A stretch of DNA of 64,000 nt from Henckelia pumila (taxonomy: Eukaryota; Streptophyta; Magnoliopsida; Lamiales; Gesneriaceae), in contig NC_133121.1 of assembly GCF_033568475.1 (NCBI RefSeq), forward strand, positions 191,296,664-191,360,663, given 5' to 3'. Below are positions 33,122 through 43,441 of the stretch, piece by piece. How positions within the stretch are numbered: position 1 is the stretch's first letter; each line of letters begins with the position of its first letter. The position numbers and the translations under genes are program-made. The notes below the pieces were generated by a model, which searched no databases, had not been told where the DNA came from, and was given only the letters and a program-made list of their open reading frames with translations.

Positions 33122-35132
33122 AATGTCTTCCCCCGATGAATCCGCAATTAGGGAGTTAGCCATTTTCGCAGACATTCCTCCTTCTCTCCTCCTGATTCCC
33201 CAAAACCCTCAGACCCTGAGGGATCGGATACTGGCCCGAGCCCTTCTGAGACTCTGGAGCTAAAATGAGGAGACTCCATAAACTTAGGACAAATGAAGCC
33301 CACCTAAGAGAGGAGGGTAAACATTGGTTCGAGGTACTGGCTTCCCACCTTGGCCCGGACATGGGTCCAACCATTAGGAAAAGATCGGGCATGCCCGAGG
33401 CCTATGAATTGATACTCCCTGGGCGCTGAGATCAGGCTCATAAACCCCCTACGGGTTTCTTGAGTTTTAGCTTAGATCAGGTAAAGATGGGCCTTAGATT
33501 CCCTATCCGAGATATCATCTTAACTCTGTGTCAATACTTTTGTATATGCCCGAGTCAACTCACCCCTAACTCCGTTAGTTCTATCCTGTCTTTGGGCGTT
33601 TTGTTTTGTTTTGTTTTTTTCGGGTCCCCCTACATGTAGGGAATTTTACCAAATTCTTTCAAATCAAAAAGACTGCCTCAGGCCGGTTCTATATTTCCGT
33701 CCGTCCCGAGTATCAGTTTCTAAAAGGAAAACTAAGCTCCCACAAAGGGTGGAACAACAGATACTTATTTGTCCGACCCGAGCCCGACCAACCTTGGAAA
33801 TTCCAAGCCCACTGGGCCATGAACTTCACCCCTCCAAACTTTCCCGCTCATCCTAGCCATAACTTCACCAATTTCCTTGCCACCTTATCTGTTAAAACCT
33901 TTGACATTGATAGCCTGGTCGAGGACGATCTGCTATGAAACTATGGATTCTATAGGAAAGGAGTAGAAGTCTTGAGAGAATTGGGTAGGACCCTTTATCT
34001 ATTTATTTTCTTTAAGTAGATTACATTAGCCTGATCCCTTTTTACTTACCTATGTCTTTTGAATTTGCAAACGACCGGATACACTCAGCAGAGATGCCTG
34101 TGAACGTGAAAGCTGCTATGAAAAATTTGAAGAGGAAGAAACCAGAGGCTTCAGTAGAGGCTACCGAGCCCGAGCAAGCTATCCCGGATCAATTGGAAAG
34201 AAAATCCTCCAAGAAAACCAAGGCAAAGAGCAGCTCTATTGTGCCTGAGCTTGAACCCCAAGCTCTTGGAATTTCTTCCCGAGCCAAGGGAAAGAGCCCC
34301 ATAGTAGATCTTGATACTACCTCCGAAGACGCAACTCGGGGTCATGCTCCTCATCCGGGGAGTCCGGAGATATCTTTCTTTGCCAAACCCGACCCTCGTG
34401 GGAGCTTGGGTATGCTCCAGCATCTCATCTCCCGTGCTAACTTGAAAATTCTTCAAAACGTCCCGGACCCTGAAGCTGAGCAAACCTTTGCCTTGAGTTT
34501 TATGCATGTATTATATTATTCTATATTTCGTTAATCCCCCACTCAGTCTCCCATAGATTAACCTAACATTTTTTTTCTTTTGCAGACTCTTTCATAGGCC
34601 GGGGAAAATCACTGTCCGAGCTATGAATGCTCATAGTGATCATGCCTTGGATCAGGATGCCTTTGTGAAACAGATCGGGGAATTAACTCAAAGGATCTTT
34701 GACTTTTAGTATGACCATGGTGAAGAGGTGGCCGGCATGCGGGTTGAAATAAAGTTGGGCCAAGACGCACTGGAAAGGGCTAATAAACGGATCGCCGAGC
34801 TGGAGGATGAAGCTCGGGCCATGGATACTGAGACCCGGGCCTTGATGGAATCCCAATGGATCCAAAAAAGGAAATAATTCCTCAATTACTCTGAATTTGC
34901 TGAACGGGTTGTGGCCTAAGCTGTGGTCTTCTTTGATGAGGGTTTTAAGGGTTGCTTGGCCCAATTCCAAGCTAACTTCTACTCGAAAACCAACCACTCT
35001 GCGCCCTTCTTGGACTCCAAAAAGGCTCTGGAAGATATGACTGATGATGAGGAGGAGCCTGCCCAAGAGACGGAGAAGCCCGGGCAAGAAAAAGAATCCG
35101 AGCCCAATGACACTTCCAACCTCGACTCTTAG
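33122..35132 (+). pseudogene. Decayed gag-like gene ('gypsy-type transposon' family)
   Basis: The frame from ATG 33122 (MSSPDESAIRELAIF) and its continuations read RSGMPEAYELILPGR, GLRFPIRDIILTLCQYF, LTPNSVSSILSLGV and GWNNRYLFVRPEPDQPW. This is the pattern of the 'putative gypsy type transposon' (PF04195-like) domain. A Lys-rich linker with Pro/Ser follows (34052-34480). An apparent intron acceptor (tttgcag near 34585) leads to a coiled-coil tail (LGQDALERANKRIAELEDEA) and an acidic end (34923-35132). Stops near 33260, 33427, 34706 and 34875, and frame changes, break it. No pol domain follows, so the element was probably non-autonomous. Family assignment is moderate. Confidence 0.6.
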
Positions 35133-35289
35133 TTTATTTTCTTTTTGTATGAAAATAGTATTTCCTTTATTCCAAGCCCTGTGTGCCTTTTTTTTATCTG
35201 TCCGAACTGGGCTATAACAATGTCATGTTTTAAGTATTCATTTTGTCGTATTTTGTTAGGTATGAAACCATAGTCCCCAACAGATAACA
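35133..35289. other. 3' flank of the gag-like gene
   Basis: Untranslated-looking AT-rich sequence leading into the tandem arrays; nothing else was recognised. Confidence 0.4.
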
Positions 35290-35560
35290 TGACAAAATTT
35301 TACTAAGTATTAAAAAATATTCTGAGCTAACAAAATTTTGCTAAGTATTAAACATATTCCCGAGCTAGTAATATGATAAAGTTTTGCTAATTATTAAACA
35401 ATATTCCCGAGCTGACAAAATTTTGATAAGTATTAAACATATTCCCGAGCTAGAAATATGACAAAATTTTGCTAAGTTTTAAACATATTCCTGAGCTGGA
35501 AATATGACAAAATTTTGCTAAGTATTAAACAATACTCCGAGTTGGACACTGTCCCCGAGT
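35290..35560 (+). repeat. Six-copy minisatellite, unit 39-46 bp
   Basis: Units read 'gctaagtattaaacatattcccgagct', then 'agaaatatgacaaaatttt', with alternate long and short forms. The array passes directly into the 48-bp array beyond, and both share 'ccgagctgg', so one may have seeded the other. Confidence 0.8.
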
Positions 35561-35580
35561 TGGGACTGAAACTCTGAAAT

Positions 35581-36225
35581 TTGATCACGAATTACATGAT
35601 ACGTGCCGAGCTTGATCGAACTTTTATTTTTGACCACGAATTGCGTGGTAAGTGCCGAGCTGGTCGGACTTTTATTTTTGACCACGAATTGCGTGGTAAG
35701 TGCCGAGATGGTCGGGCTTTAGAGTTTGATCAAGAATTGCGTGGTAAGTGCCGAGCTGGTTGTGATTTTGTTTTTTTACCACAAATTGAGTGATAATTGC
35801 CGAGCTGGTCGGGATTTTATTTTGACCACGAATTTTGTGGTAAATGCCGAGCTGGTCGGGCTTTTGAGTTTGACCACGAATTGCATGGTAAGTGCCAAGA
35901 TGGTCGGGATTTTGTTTTTGACCACGAATTGCGTGGTAAGTACCGAGCTGGTCGGGCTTTTGTTTTTTTACCACGAATTGCGTGGTTATTGCCGAGCTGG
36001 TCGGACTTTTATTTTTGACCACGAATTGCGTGGTAAGTGCCGAGCTGGTCGGGATTTTGAGTTTGACCACGAATTGCATGGTAAGTGCCGAGCTGGTCGG
36101 GCTTTTGTTTTTGACCATGAATTGCGTGGTAATTTCCGAGCTGGTCGGGCTTTTATTTTTGACTATGAATTGCATGGTAAGTGCCGAGATGGTTGGGCTT
36201 TTGAATTCTTTGTGTTTGACTAAAG
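35581..36225 (+). repeat. Thirteen-copy minisatellite, unit ~48 bp, each with a hairpin
   Basis: Units read 'gaccacgaattgcgtggtaa', 'gtgccgagctggtcgggctt', then a T-rich tail. Each contains the palindrome ACCACGaattgCGTGGT (6-bp arms). Spacing averages 48.5 bp. As 48 is a multiple of three, frames stay open on both strands and yield 16-residue repeats (for example DHELRGKCRAGR); I read these as a by-product, not a protein, since no start, stop or frame is conserved. Confidence 0.9.
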
Positions 36226-36319
36226 CATGTCTTTTTTAATTAATAACTCAAAAAGATGTTTTCAAAAGTTGAGAAATAACAAAAGAACTTGTCTACTACT
36301 ACTATCAAAATTTTATTAC

Positions 36320-37163
36320 TACCTGGCATATAATATATATAATTTTTTTTATAGAGTTGAGCACATGTTTTTACATCGCTTAATCAATAATTGTTTTGAT
36401 AATATTAGGTCTATGGTACAATATTAGGTCTATAGTACGAAAATTTTCTTATTTTATTGTAGTATTTTTCATATTTACTCAAATACATCACACGTATTTG
36501 TGAATAAAAATTATTTATGTTGATGTGGATGATGTATATGAGCAGATATGAAAATTATTACAATAATAAAAGATTATTTTTGTATCATAATCCTATTATT
36601 ATTATTATTAAAAATGGTAATTTTGGCGCAAATACAGCGCATGTTTAACAAAATCATCGTGGCAAGGGTTAAACGCACAATTATTACAAAACGTTAAGGG
36701 CTGAAATGCCTATTAAAATTTCACAAGAAAGAAATGTGTATTTCAATATTTTATAGGAGAATTTGGTGCAATAAACTCAATTTTTATATGTCAACGGGCC
36801 AAAAAAAAAACGAAATAATAATAATAAAAAAAATTGTATAAGGGAGACTCGAATTCAATATATATATCCTCTTTTAAATTTGAGAACATTGATTTGGGGC
36901 GAAAGAATCCTTGACGGGTTTGTAAATAATGATTTATTGGGTATCGTTGTTTTAGGTTAAATAAAAATAGTTCATATTTAAACAATGCAAACTTAAACAT
37001 CATGAAGTAGATATTTGACTTGATTTATAAGCTGTTAAAATTTTTTTGATAAAGGTGCTTGTTTGAGTTTATAATCTTTGCAAAACAGTTCGTATGTTTT
37101 TTTAAAGCTTATTAGCTCTTTAAATTTTCTTGCAATAATTTGGCCAAACAACTTACAAATGAT
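36320..37163. repeat. Segmental duplication, copy 2, first part
   Basis: Matches 29223 to about 30005, from 'acctggcatataatatata' to 'caacttacaaatgat'. After that the match stops and resumes at 53228. A ~50-bp insertion relative to copy 1 lies near 36925-36965. The candidate TMK TATA region is included, but here it stands about 7 kb upstream of the gene. Confidence 0.85.
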
Positions 37164-37372
37164 CAAAATGCGTATTGACAGCTTATAAACCGCTTATTGA
37201 AGAAAAAAATTAGGCTACCACTATTTATTTTATAAGATATTTTCATAGCATCTTTAAATATCAAGTTATTAATTTCAATATATTTCAATCTATCTTCATA
37301 GTACAAGTTAATTTCAATAATAATAATTATTTTTTGGAGGTGATTATAATAATTATTATTGCTATCAATATA
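37164..37372. other. Host DNA not present in copy 1
   Basis: Together with 51670-51883 and 53184-53227 this forms about 460 bp that copy 1 lacks at the corresponding point. It is AT-rich with no gene. Either an insertion in copy 2 or a deletion in copy 1. Confidence 0.45.
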
Positions 37373-37377
37373 CAATT

Positions 37378-38429
37378 TGATAGGATCGTTTAAAAGTCTA
37401 GAGGGGGGGGGGGGTTTTGAATATACTTTCAAGCAGTTTTTAGCTAAGTACAATTGAACTCGATCGATTTAAGAATGAGTTCAAGGTTTATCTTAGTGTC
37501 AAATGTAGTTTGGCAAACAGAATGTGTGCGAAAAGATGTCAAGCTACAGATTTAAACACTTGGTGTAAATCAGTTTAGGAGTATGAATTATGAGGATGAA
37601 TGGTAAACTGAAATGACACAAAAAATTGTTTATGAATGTTCGAAGATTTCAAATACTCCTACGTCACCCCTACTTCCACCTTGGAAGGATTCACTAGAAG
37701 ACTTTGATTTATACAAGCAATTTGCACAAACCCAATCCGATTTAGGACTTAACACTGCCTAAATAAGAACTCCTAGTATATCACCTTGGTTTCAGTACTA
37801 GACTGATTTTACAGTAGAGTAAATACAACTCGAAATCTTTTAGCACAAAGATCGACCCTTCAATGGTCAGAATGATGCTTATCAATGTGTGAGCTTTCGA
37901 GTTTCTTGATCAAGTCTTGAGCGTAAGATGTTTTTGAAATTCTTGCAGTGGCAGTGTGTCGACTCTTGAACTTTGATCAAGATCCCTATTTATAAGCTTT
38001 GGTTTGCAACAGTCATAATTTCAAAATGTTCTTCAGATAGGATTCAAATTATTCCCGTTGGATTTGTCACTATCATCAACGATCTCTGATGCTGACATTC
38101 TCTTAGTATCGCGGCACTACATTTTGCAGATGTGTCAGAGTACGGACTATCTTTATCTGTAAATACATTTGTGCAATCAGTTGAGCAATGGTACACTGAA
38201 CATGACTGCTGATAGATTCAGTTTATTAGGGTAAACTGCTTTATTCTCTGAGATGATCAGTTGAGTAAAGATGTACTGATGAATTCAGTTTAGCAAGGTA
38301 AACTGAGTTTTAGTCGAGGTAGACTGAATCTTTCTTTGCATTTCAGTTTAGTGCTGACGTCATCATTTCTTGAATATCAGTTTATAGTTTGGCTATCTTT
38401 TATAAATACCAAAACTAAATTTCCCAACA
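37378..38429 (-). repeat. 3' LTR of the minus-strand copia (1,052 bp)
   Basis: On the minus strand it begins TGTTGGGAAATTTAG and ends CGATCCTATCA. It is a close relative of the plus-oriented LTR at 55620-56664. A TATA-like box lies near 37984-37994 (minus strand GCTTATAAATAG). The U3 side has many 'cagttta/taaactga' words. A G12 run lies at about 37403-37414. The polypurine tract AAAAAAGGGGAAAT is just outside (38443-38430). Confidence 0.9.
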
Positions 38430-38621
38430 ATTTCCCCTTTTTTGGTGTTTATCAAAACATTTTAGTTTGTCATATCATAAGCTGATATTCATTTGTTATG
38501 CAGATTTAATCATAGGAACTAGAACTCGTAAGAACACTTCGTAAGAACTCTTTCCCCCTTTTTGATAAACTGAAAGATATAAGAGTAGATAATATAAATT
38601 TCTTGATGTAAGAAAAGCAAA

Positions 38622-41600
38622 TTATCGCCGATCAAAGGTTGGTCTGTGAAATGCTGAACTACGAGCTGGTGGATGAGCCGCTGAATGAGAGCGTTGTAGA
38701 GCCTGAGATTCATGTTGAGCTCGCAATATATTCTGAGATAAGTCTGCTAACGAGTTCAGCTGTCTAGAGATCCCTTGGAAATTGGACTGAACTGAGTTGT
38801 GAAATGATTGAACAAAGCTATTCAAGTTGTCAACTTTTGTCTCCAAAGACTGATGAGAGTTTTGCAGATGAGACAATGAGCTAGTTGATTGAGTTGTATC
38901 TACTAGGAGCTTATCCAGTAGTGCAAGTTTTTCCTGAAGTTTTCCAAACTCAGCATTCATTGTTTGTCTCAAAAAGGAGATGTTGCTGTCTGTAGTTTGT
39001 TGATTTTCTTTAAGACTTGTGATAGTCTTAGACATGGCATAAACTGAGTTCTCAATTTGAGAAAGTGTTTGATACCAATCATCTTCAGCTGTGGAAGTTG
39101 GAGAGTGAAGTCCTTTGTCAGTGACTGAAAGGAATTCTTTGAAAAAATCTTGTTTCTGTCCTTTAGGAGGAGAGGACGGAGTAATTGCGAACATTTCAAT
39201 ATTTCCTTTGCCCTTATCCAGATGAGTTGATGATTCATGAGCTGTTTGAACAACCATTGCTAGAGTTTGAGATGAAGTCTCTGTCTCAATAGCTTTGGCA
39301 GGAGGAGATGAATCTTTGATAATTTGATCATGTGGGGAAGATTCATTCATTGGTTCTTGCAACTCCTTGTCCTGAAGATGCACTGAGTAAATAAAAGTAT
39401 CATCAATTGAAGTGAGTTTAGAAGGTGCTTCCTCTGCAGCAAACTCGGTTGGAGTAGATGTGTCCTTGAGTGGAGATGGATTGTCCAAGGGCTGAGTGAC
39501 TTCCTTAGATTCTGTCATAACTGATTCGATGGGGATTGATAACTCATCTACTTGAGACAGATGTGGTTCTGAGATTTCCATCTGAGTTAAAGTGAGTGAC
39601 TCGTCTGTTTGATCATGAATTGGAGAAGATTGTGCTTCCAAGAAGAGTTGTTGAGGTTCTTCAAGTTCTTTTTGAAGGAGAATGGGAGACACAAATTCTT
39701 CTGTAGCTAGCGCTGATATCATCAGAGTTGAGTTATTTTCTTCCTCAATGTGAGAGATAACTTCATCAACGTTCATAAGTTGAAGCTCAGGTAGAGCTTT
39801 ATCAAAATCTGAAGGGTGTAGTTGCTGCTCGATGGTTGTATCCGGAGCAATTGAAGTTTCTTTTTGAAGTTCATCAAATGCCTGATCAATAGACTGATTG
39901 GAGGATTCAGTTGAGGCATGACTTTTCTTGTTCTTCTTGTGTTTGGATTTTTATGAGGAATGATTTTTGTGTTTCTTCCATTCAAATGCTTCTGGAATCT
40001 CCAATTTTTGATCAGTTTCCCAGAATTTGACTTCTGTTTGGATGTTGATGAGATCAGTCTGTAGTTGAGTGAATACAGCTCTGTCTTCATAAGAAGTTCT
40101 AGCCCGAGGATCATAATTTTGTTGGAATTCATCAACAATTTCTCCTAGCTTCTTTATTCGCAGAAGATCATAGAAATACTTTCTTCTCATCAAAGCTTCT
40201 TGAATATTGGCAGTCTTGACTACTCTTAGCACAATCTCTTCAGTTTTGACAAACTTAGAGAGCTCAGCTTTCTTGGTGAAGTGCCTGGCTAAGGTAGAAG
40301 TCCTGTATTGATGCCAAGTATCAAATATTTCAGCAGTGCGTTTCTCACCATATTCAATTACTTCATCCATGGTCAAGTCAATCTGTAGTTGAATGGCATT
40401 GGATGGGCTGTCAGGATCTGAGGATGAAGCGATTTGTGAACTTCCTGCTACCAATTCCAAGCCAGAGTGAGTGTATTCAACAATTTGTTTCGAGGATAGA
40501 CCACCGATTGGTCTTGTTGGAGGCAGAACAATAATTGGTGAGATAGACTGCAGGGTGGATTTCTTAGTTTTAACAATAGTGCTCAAATCTTCGGATGTTG
40601 GGATTTCTAGCGATGATTGACGACTCCGAAGTGGTTCAATCATCAAAGGTTGCTTTCCTTTTAGATCAGTTTTGGTTGTTAATTCCTCAGCTGTTTTATC
40701 AGTGAGATGAGTATCTTCAGTTGAGACCAAACTAGCTGGTTTAGGAATAATAGGAATGATCAGTTTAGAGGGAGAAGTCACAGCCTTTGCTTGTAACGTT
40801 CTTGTTCGCTTGGTTTGAGGCAATTTAACCACTTTTTACTGTTAGTCTCATCACTATCATCAATGACAAAATTTCTTTTCTTTTTGGTGGACTTCTTCGT
40901 TGGTGTTTTATGCACTTTTGCGATTGTTGAGTCAGCCGATTCTCTGGATGGAAAGTTTGTGAGATATTCATGATTCAGAATTCTGAACTTGTGCAGTTGG
41001 GATGAAGCTTGGAGAGAAATTCCCAGGGCTTCGAGAAGTTGACTGGCTTGAATAATATAACGAGAGGATTGCTTTGTAGGTGTCATCATTTGAACAAAGA
41101 TATTGAATAGAATGTTACTCCAATTGATCTTTACACCTTTCATGATAGCCGTCATTACTTTAAACTTTCTAACAGTTAGCCTAGCAAAGGATCCTCCTTT
41201 GGCTAAAATATTTTTGGCAACAATATCAGCTAACATTTGATATTCAGGTTTAAGATCTCTTTTGAGTCCAGATAAAGAATTCGGTTGACTAGAGCCCAAA
41301 AATAAATGCTGCATCTCGGTGATATAATAAGTTGAGATAATGTTGAAATCAGTGTTACCTGAGGTAGGTAAACTGAAAGTGCTGGCGAATAATGCTTCAC
41401 TGATCTGAACAGAATGTCCTCCGAGAGAAACCAATAAAATTCCATCATCGCCGAGCTTACAGTGATGATATAGTGACAATAGATCGTTTTGGTAGATGCT
41501 CAACTTTTTGATATCTAAAAATTTGCGAAGTCCAGATTGTTCCAAAGCAGTGCAAACCTTGGATATCTCTGGTTTGTCCATTCCGTATAGGGATTCAAAA

Positions 41601-41647
41601 TCAACGGCGAGAGCATTGAGAATGTAAACTGCATATGAGGTAGCCAT
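38622..41647 (-). pseudogene. Long extra ORF of the copia element (~1,000 codons)
   Basis: Reads in three blocks. 41647-40838: MATSYAVYILNALAVDFESL..., with GLKRDLKPEYQMLADIVAKN and FKVMTAIMKGVKINWSNILF, then a Lys-rich stretch. 40832-39951: Ser/Thr/Pro-rich, then a helical segment. 39950-38622: acidic, then a long coiled coil (EKLALLDKLLVDTTQ... LETKVDNLNSF) and an Arg/His-rich end. Blocks 1 and 2 are separated by a one-base shift in a T5 run (40833-40837); blocks 2 and 3 are in the same frame and split by one TAA (39951-39953). It lies between pol and the 3' LTR in the sense direction, the place of env-like ORFs in SIRE elements. I see no signal peptide or membrane helix, so an envelope role is not supported. 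Similar proteins are, as I recall, widely annotated in Lamiales genomes; the function is unknown. Confidence 0.75.
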
Positions 41648-41911
41648 TGATATTCTTTCCAGTGAATCAATAGAGTAATCAGAAGAGAAGTTAGACTGAA
41701 GTTAGGGTTCCTTGAAGAACTTAGTTGTTTGTAAAATGAGATGAAAGACTTGGTCAATACGACACAGGAGTGACGTGGCTTTCAGAGGAATTTAAAATTC
41801 AAATTTAATAGTACAGTAAGGCGGGAGAAAGTACACGTATTTCCCTCTAAACACGCTACAGATAATCCTATAAAAAGGTGAAGCTTGTTATACGATAGCT
41901 ATATAGAACAA
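41648..41911. promoter_or_regulatory. Divergent promoter region inside the copia element
   Basis: Separates the minus-strand extra ORF (start 41647) from the plus-strand antisense gene (ATG 41912). It carries a good plus-strand TATA box, CCTATAAAAAGG at about 41869-41880, only about 35 bp before that ATG. It also contains 'gagtgacgtggc', an ACGT-core site typical of plant bZIP targets (41769-41781). No equally good TATA for the minus strand was seen. Confidence 0.55.
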
Positions 41912-42345
41912 ATGAGTGATAATATTCCTTTGTTTGGTTTTGATCAAAATCCGTATGTGGTATGTGAAACATGTCGTGACAAATATTTTGAAGCTGAGAA
42001 GAGGAAGATTGAAGAACGTGTTTTTGAAAAAGTAATGAAGGTCTGGCTAAAAATTGAAGAACTTCATATGTATCATCATGCTCAACTCCTTCGAGAAAAT
42101 TTGAGGATGCTGATGAGATAGGTCAAAGGGCAATGTATTACATGATAGCACTGGATACTTTTGCACCTAGAGATATTTTTAAGGATAAAAATATTCTCTA
42201 TATGATGCATAGTAAAGAGTACATCACGTTGGTTCGCATTGCAACTGATGAGCTAACTGATCCTGCTGTTGTTTCTCTTCGAGCATGGGTGACAAGCTGG
42301 AGTTATGAAGTTTTTCTCATGATGAGGGAGATAAAAAGTGTGTGA
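41912..42345 (+). pseudogene. Antisense gene A in the copia element, frameshifted
   Basis: Starts MSDNIPLFGFDQNPYVV, with CETCRDKYFEAEKRK (one CxxC) and a helical part. The frame stops at 42121, but the second half (DADEIGQRAMYYMIALD ... MMREIKSV, stop 42343-42345) reads on in another frame, so one small indel near 42095-42110 has broken it. The intact product would be about 145 aa, charged and helical. A TATA box lies ahead and AATAAA (42373-42378) just behind. It runs opposite to the retrotransposon. No family recognised. Confidence 0.55.
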
Positions 42346-42422
42346 TTGTAACCTTTTTGATTCTGAAGTTTTAATAAAAATAGTTAATTTATCTAGACTG
42401 ATTTTGTGATTTTGTTCATCAA

Positions 42423-42518
42423 CTGATTTTTCCTAAACTGATATGGTGCATAAACTGATATTTCCTAAACTGGTATGGTGCATAGACTGATTTTTCTAAA
42501 CTGGTATGGTGCAACGTA
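42423..42518 (+). repeat. Three tandem 32-bp repeats
   Basis: Unit 'ctgatttttcctaaactg', then 'atatggtgcataaa', repeated three times with few changes. It lies between the two antisense genes, in the place of a promoter for the second. The embedded 'taaactga' word is the same as that abundant in the LTR. Confidence 0.85.
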
Positions 42519-42738
42519 TTTAATTGAGTGAAGGTAAACTGAACCACTAAAGGGTACGAGAAACTATGCTATCAAGTGATGATTACATGCAGTCAGTCAG
42601 TATTTCAGAGATTTTCTTGTCATAAACAGTGCCTTTTGTGAAAATTTATACGTGAGAGACTCTCGAAATTCCAAATATTTAAATTTAACATATAATAAAT
42701 GTGAAAAACTCTTCGATAACTGGACTTCTAGTCTATAT

Positions 42739-43122
42739 ATGTATAAACAAAATAAAGAAGTTCAGATAAACACTAGAGTAGAAGAAATGGAGAGCTGGAA
42801 AATTGCTCATGATGATTTTATCGAAGAAAAAGTTGCTCGACTGCGAGCAAAGCTGATCCAAATGCAGTTCAGAGGTCCAGATGCACTCGATCCTGATGAG
42901 GTGCTACGTCTGGAGAAATACAAGCAAGTTCTTGGAATAAATGATGCTGCGCATGTCCTTGGCCGGGAAGGCATACGACTCCTGCTCTTGAAGAAGGAGT
43001 TAAGGGTGGTAACCCTTTTCCATGGCCTGGAAGAGGTGGAAGATGACCCATTAGAGGAGCATCTTCGCCTGTTGAAAATGGCTGTGGAAATAGAAACAGA
43101 TATTGTAAAAAGAGTTTATTAA
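42739..43122 (+). CDS. Antisense gene B in the copia element (127 aa)
   Basis: ATG 42739 gives MYKQNKEVQINTRVEEMESW ... EEKVARLRAKLIQMQFRG ... LFHGLEEVEDDPLEEHLRLLKMAVEIE, ending DIVKRVY. It is highly charged and predicted to be helical or coiled-coil throughout, with no Cys motif or membrane segment. The open frame extends upstream to 42652 without an ATG, so an earlier exon or a different start is possible. AATAAA overlaps the stop codon (43121-43126). It is antisense to the retroelement. No family is recognised. Confidence 0.5.
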   Translation: MYKQNKEVQINTRVEEMESWKIAHDDFIEEKVARLRAKLIQMQFRGPDALDPDEVLRLEKYKQVLGINDAAHVLGREGIRLLLLKKELRVVTLFHGLEEVEDDPLEEHLRLLKMAVEIETDIVKRVY

Positions 43123-43360
43123 TAAAATGAGTTTTTATTTTGAATGTGTTGTTTTTTTTTTTTGTTTTTTTTTGTTTGTTTGATGCAAGTCTATATGATG
43201 TCCTGCAAAAAAAATTCCCCCTTAAAATATGCGTAAACCTTTTAAGATAGAGAAGAATTTATCAATACTTAAAATAACAACTAGAAAATTAGTTTAAAGC
43301 CCTACAAATAATTCAGTTTAGGTCATACTAAACTGTTTGGACAAAATAGATAAACTAATT
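43123..43360. other. Region around an internal polypurine tract
   Basis: Contains a T-rich stretch (43148-43180) and, on the minus strand, TTTTAAGGGGGAAT (43228-43215), a polypurine-tract-like sequence just behind the end of pol. In copia elements that is where the 3' LTR normally follows. Its presence here suggests the extra ORFs were inserted or captured between an older PPT and the LTR. Confidence 0.5.
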
Positions 43361-43441
43361 TTACTCTAAATTGATAAGTCCTAAAATATTTCGAAAGTAA
43401 GAAAACTTAGACTCTGGGAGAGGTTTTGTGAAGATGTCTAC
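43361..43441 (-). pseudogene. Copia pol, last codons (after the gypsy insertion)
   Basis: Minus-strand frame DIFTKPLPESKFSYFRNILG, then LINLE and a TAA at 43361-43363: the standard carboxyl end of a copia RNase H. It joins to 51066 once the gypsy element and one TSD copy are removed (frame ... QQTV/DIFTKP). Confidence 0.85.

Noticed and set aside
35581..36239. Overlapping open frames on both strands giving 16-residue repeats (DHELRGKCRAGR..., QFVVKNKSPTSS...)
   Set aside because: They follow from a 48-bp tandem unit, a multiple of three, and no frame is favoured; annotated only as a minisatellite.
38622..41647. Envelope protein call for the extra copia ORF
   Set aside because: No signal peptide, membrane helix or cleavage site is visible; position alone does not support an envelope.
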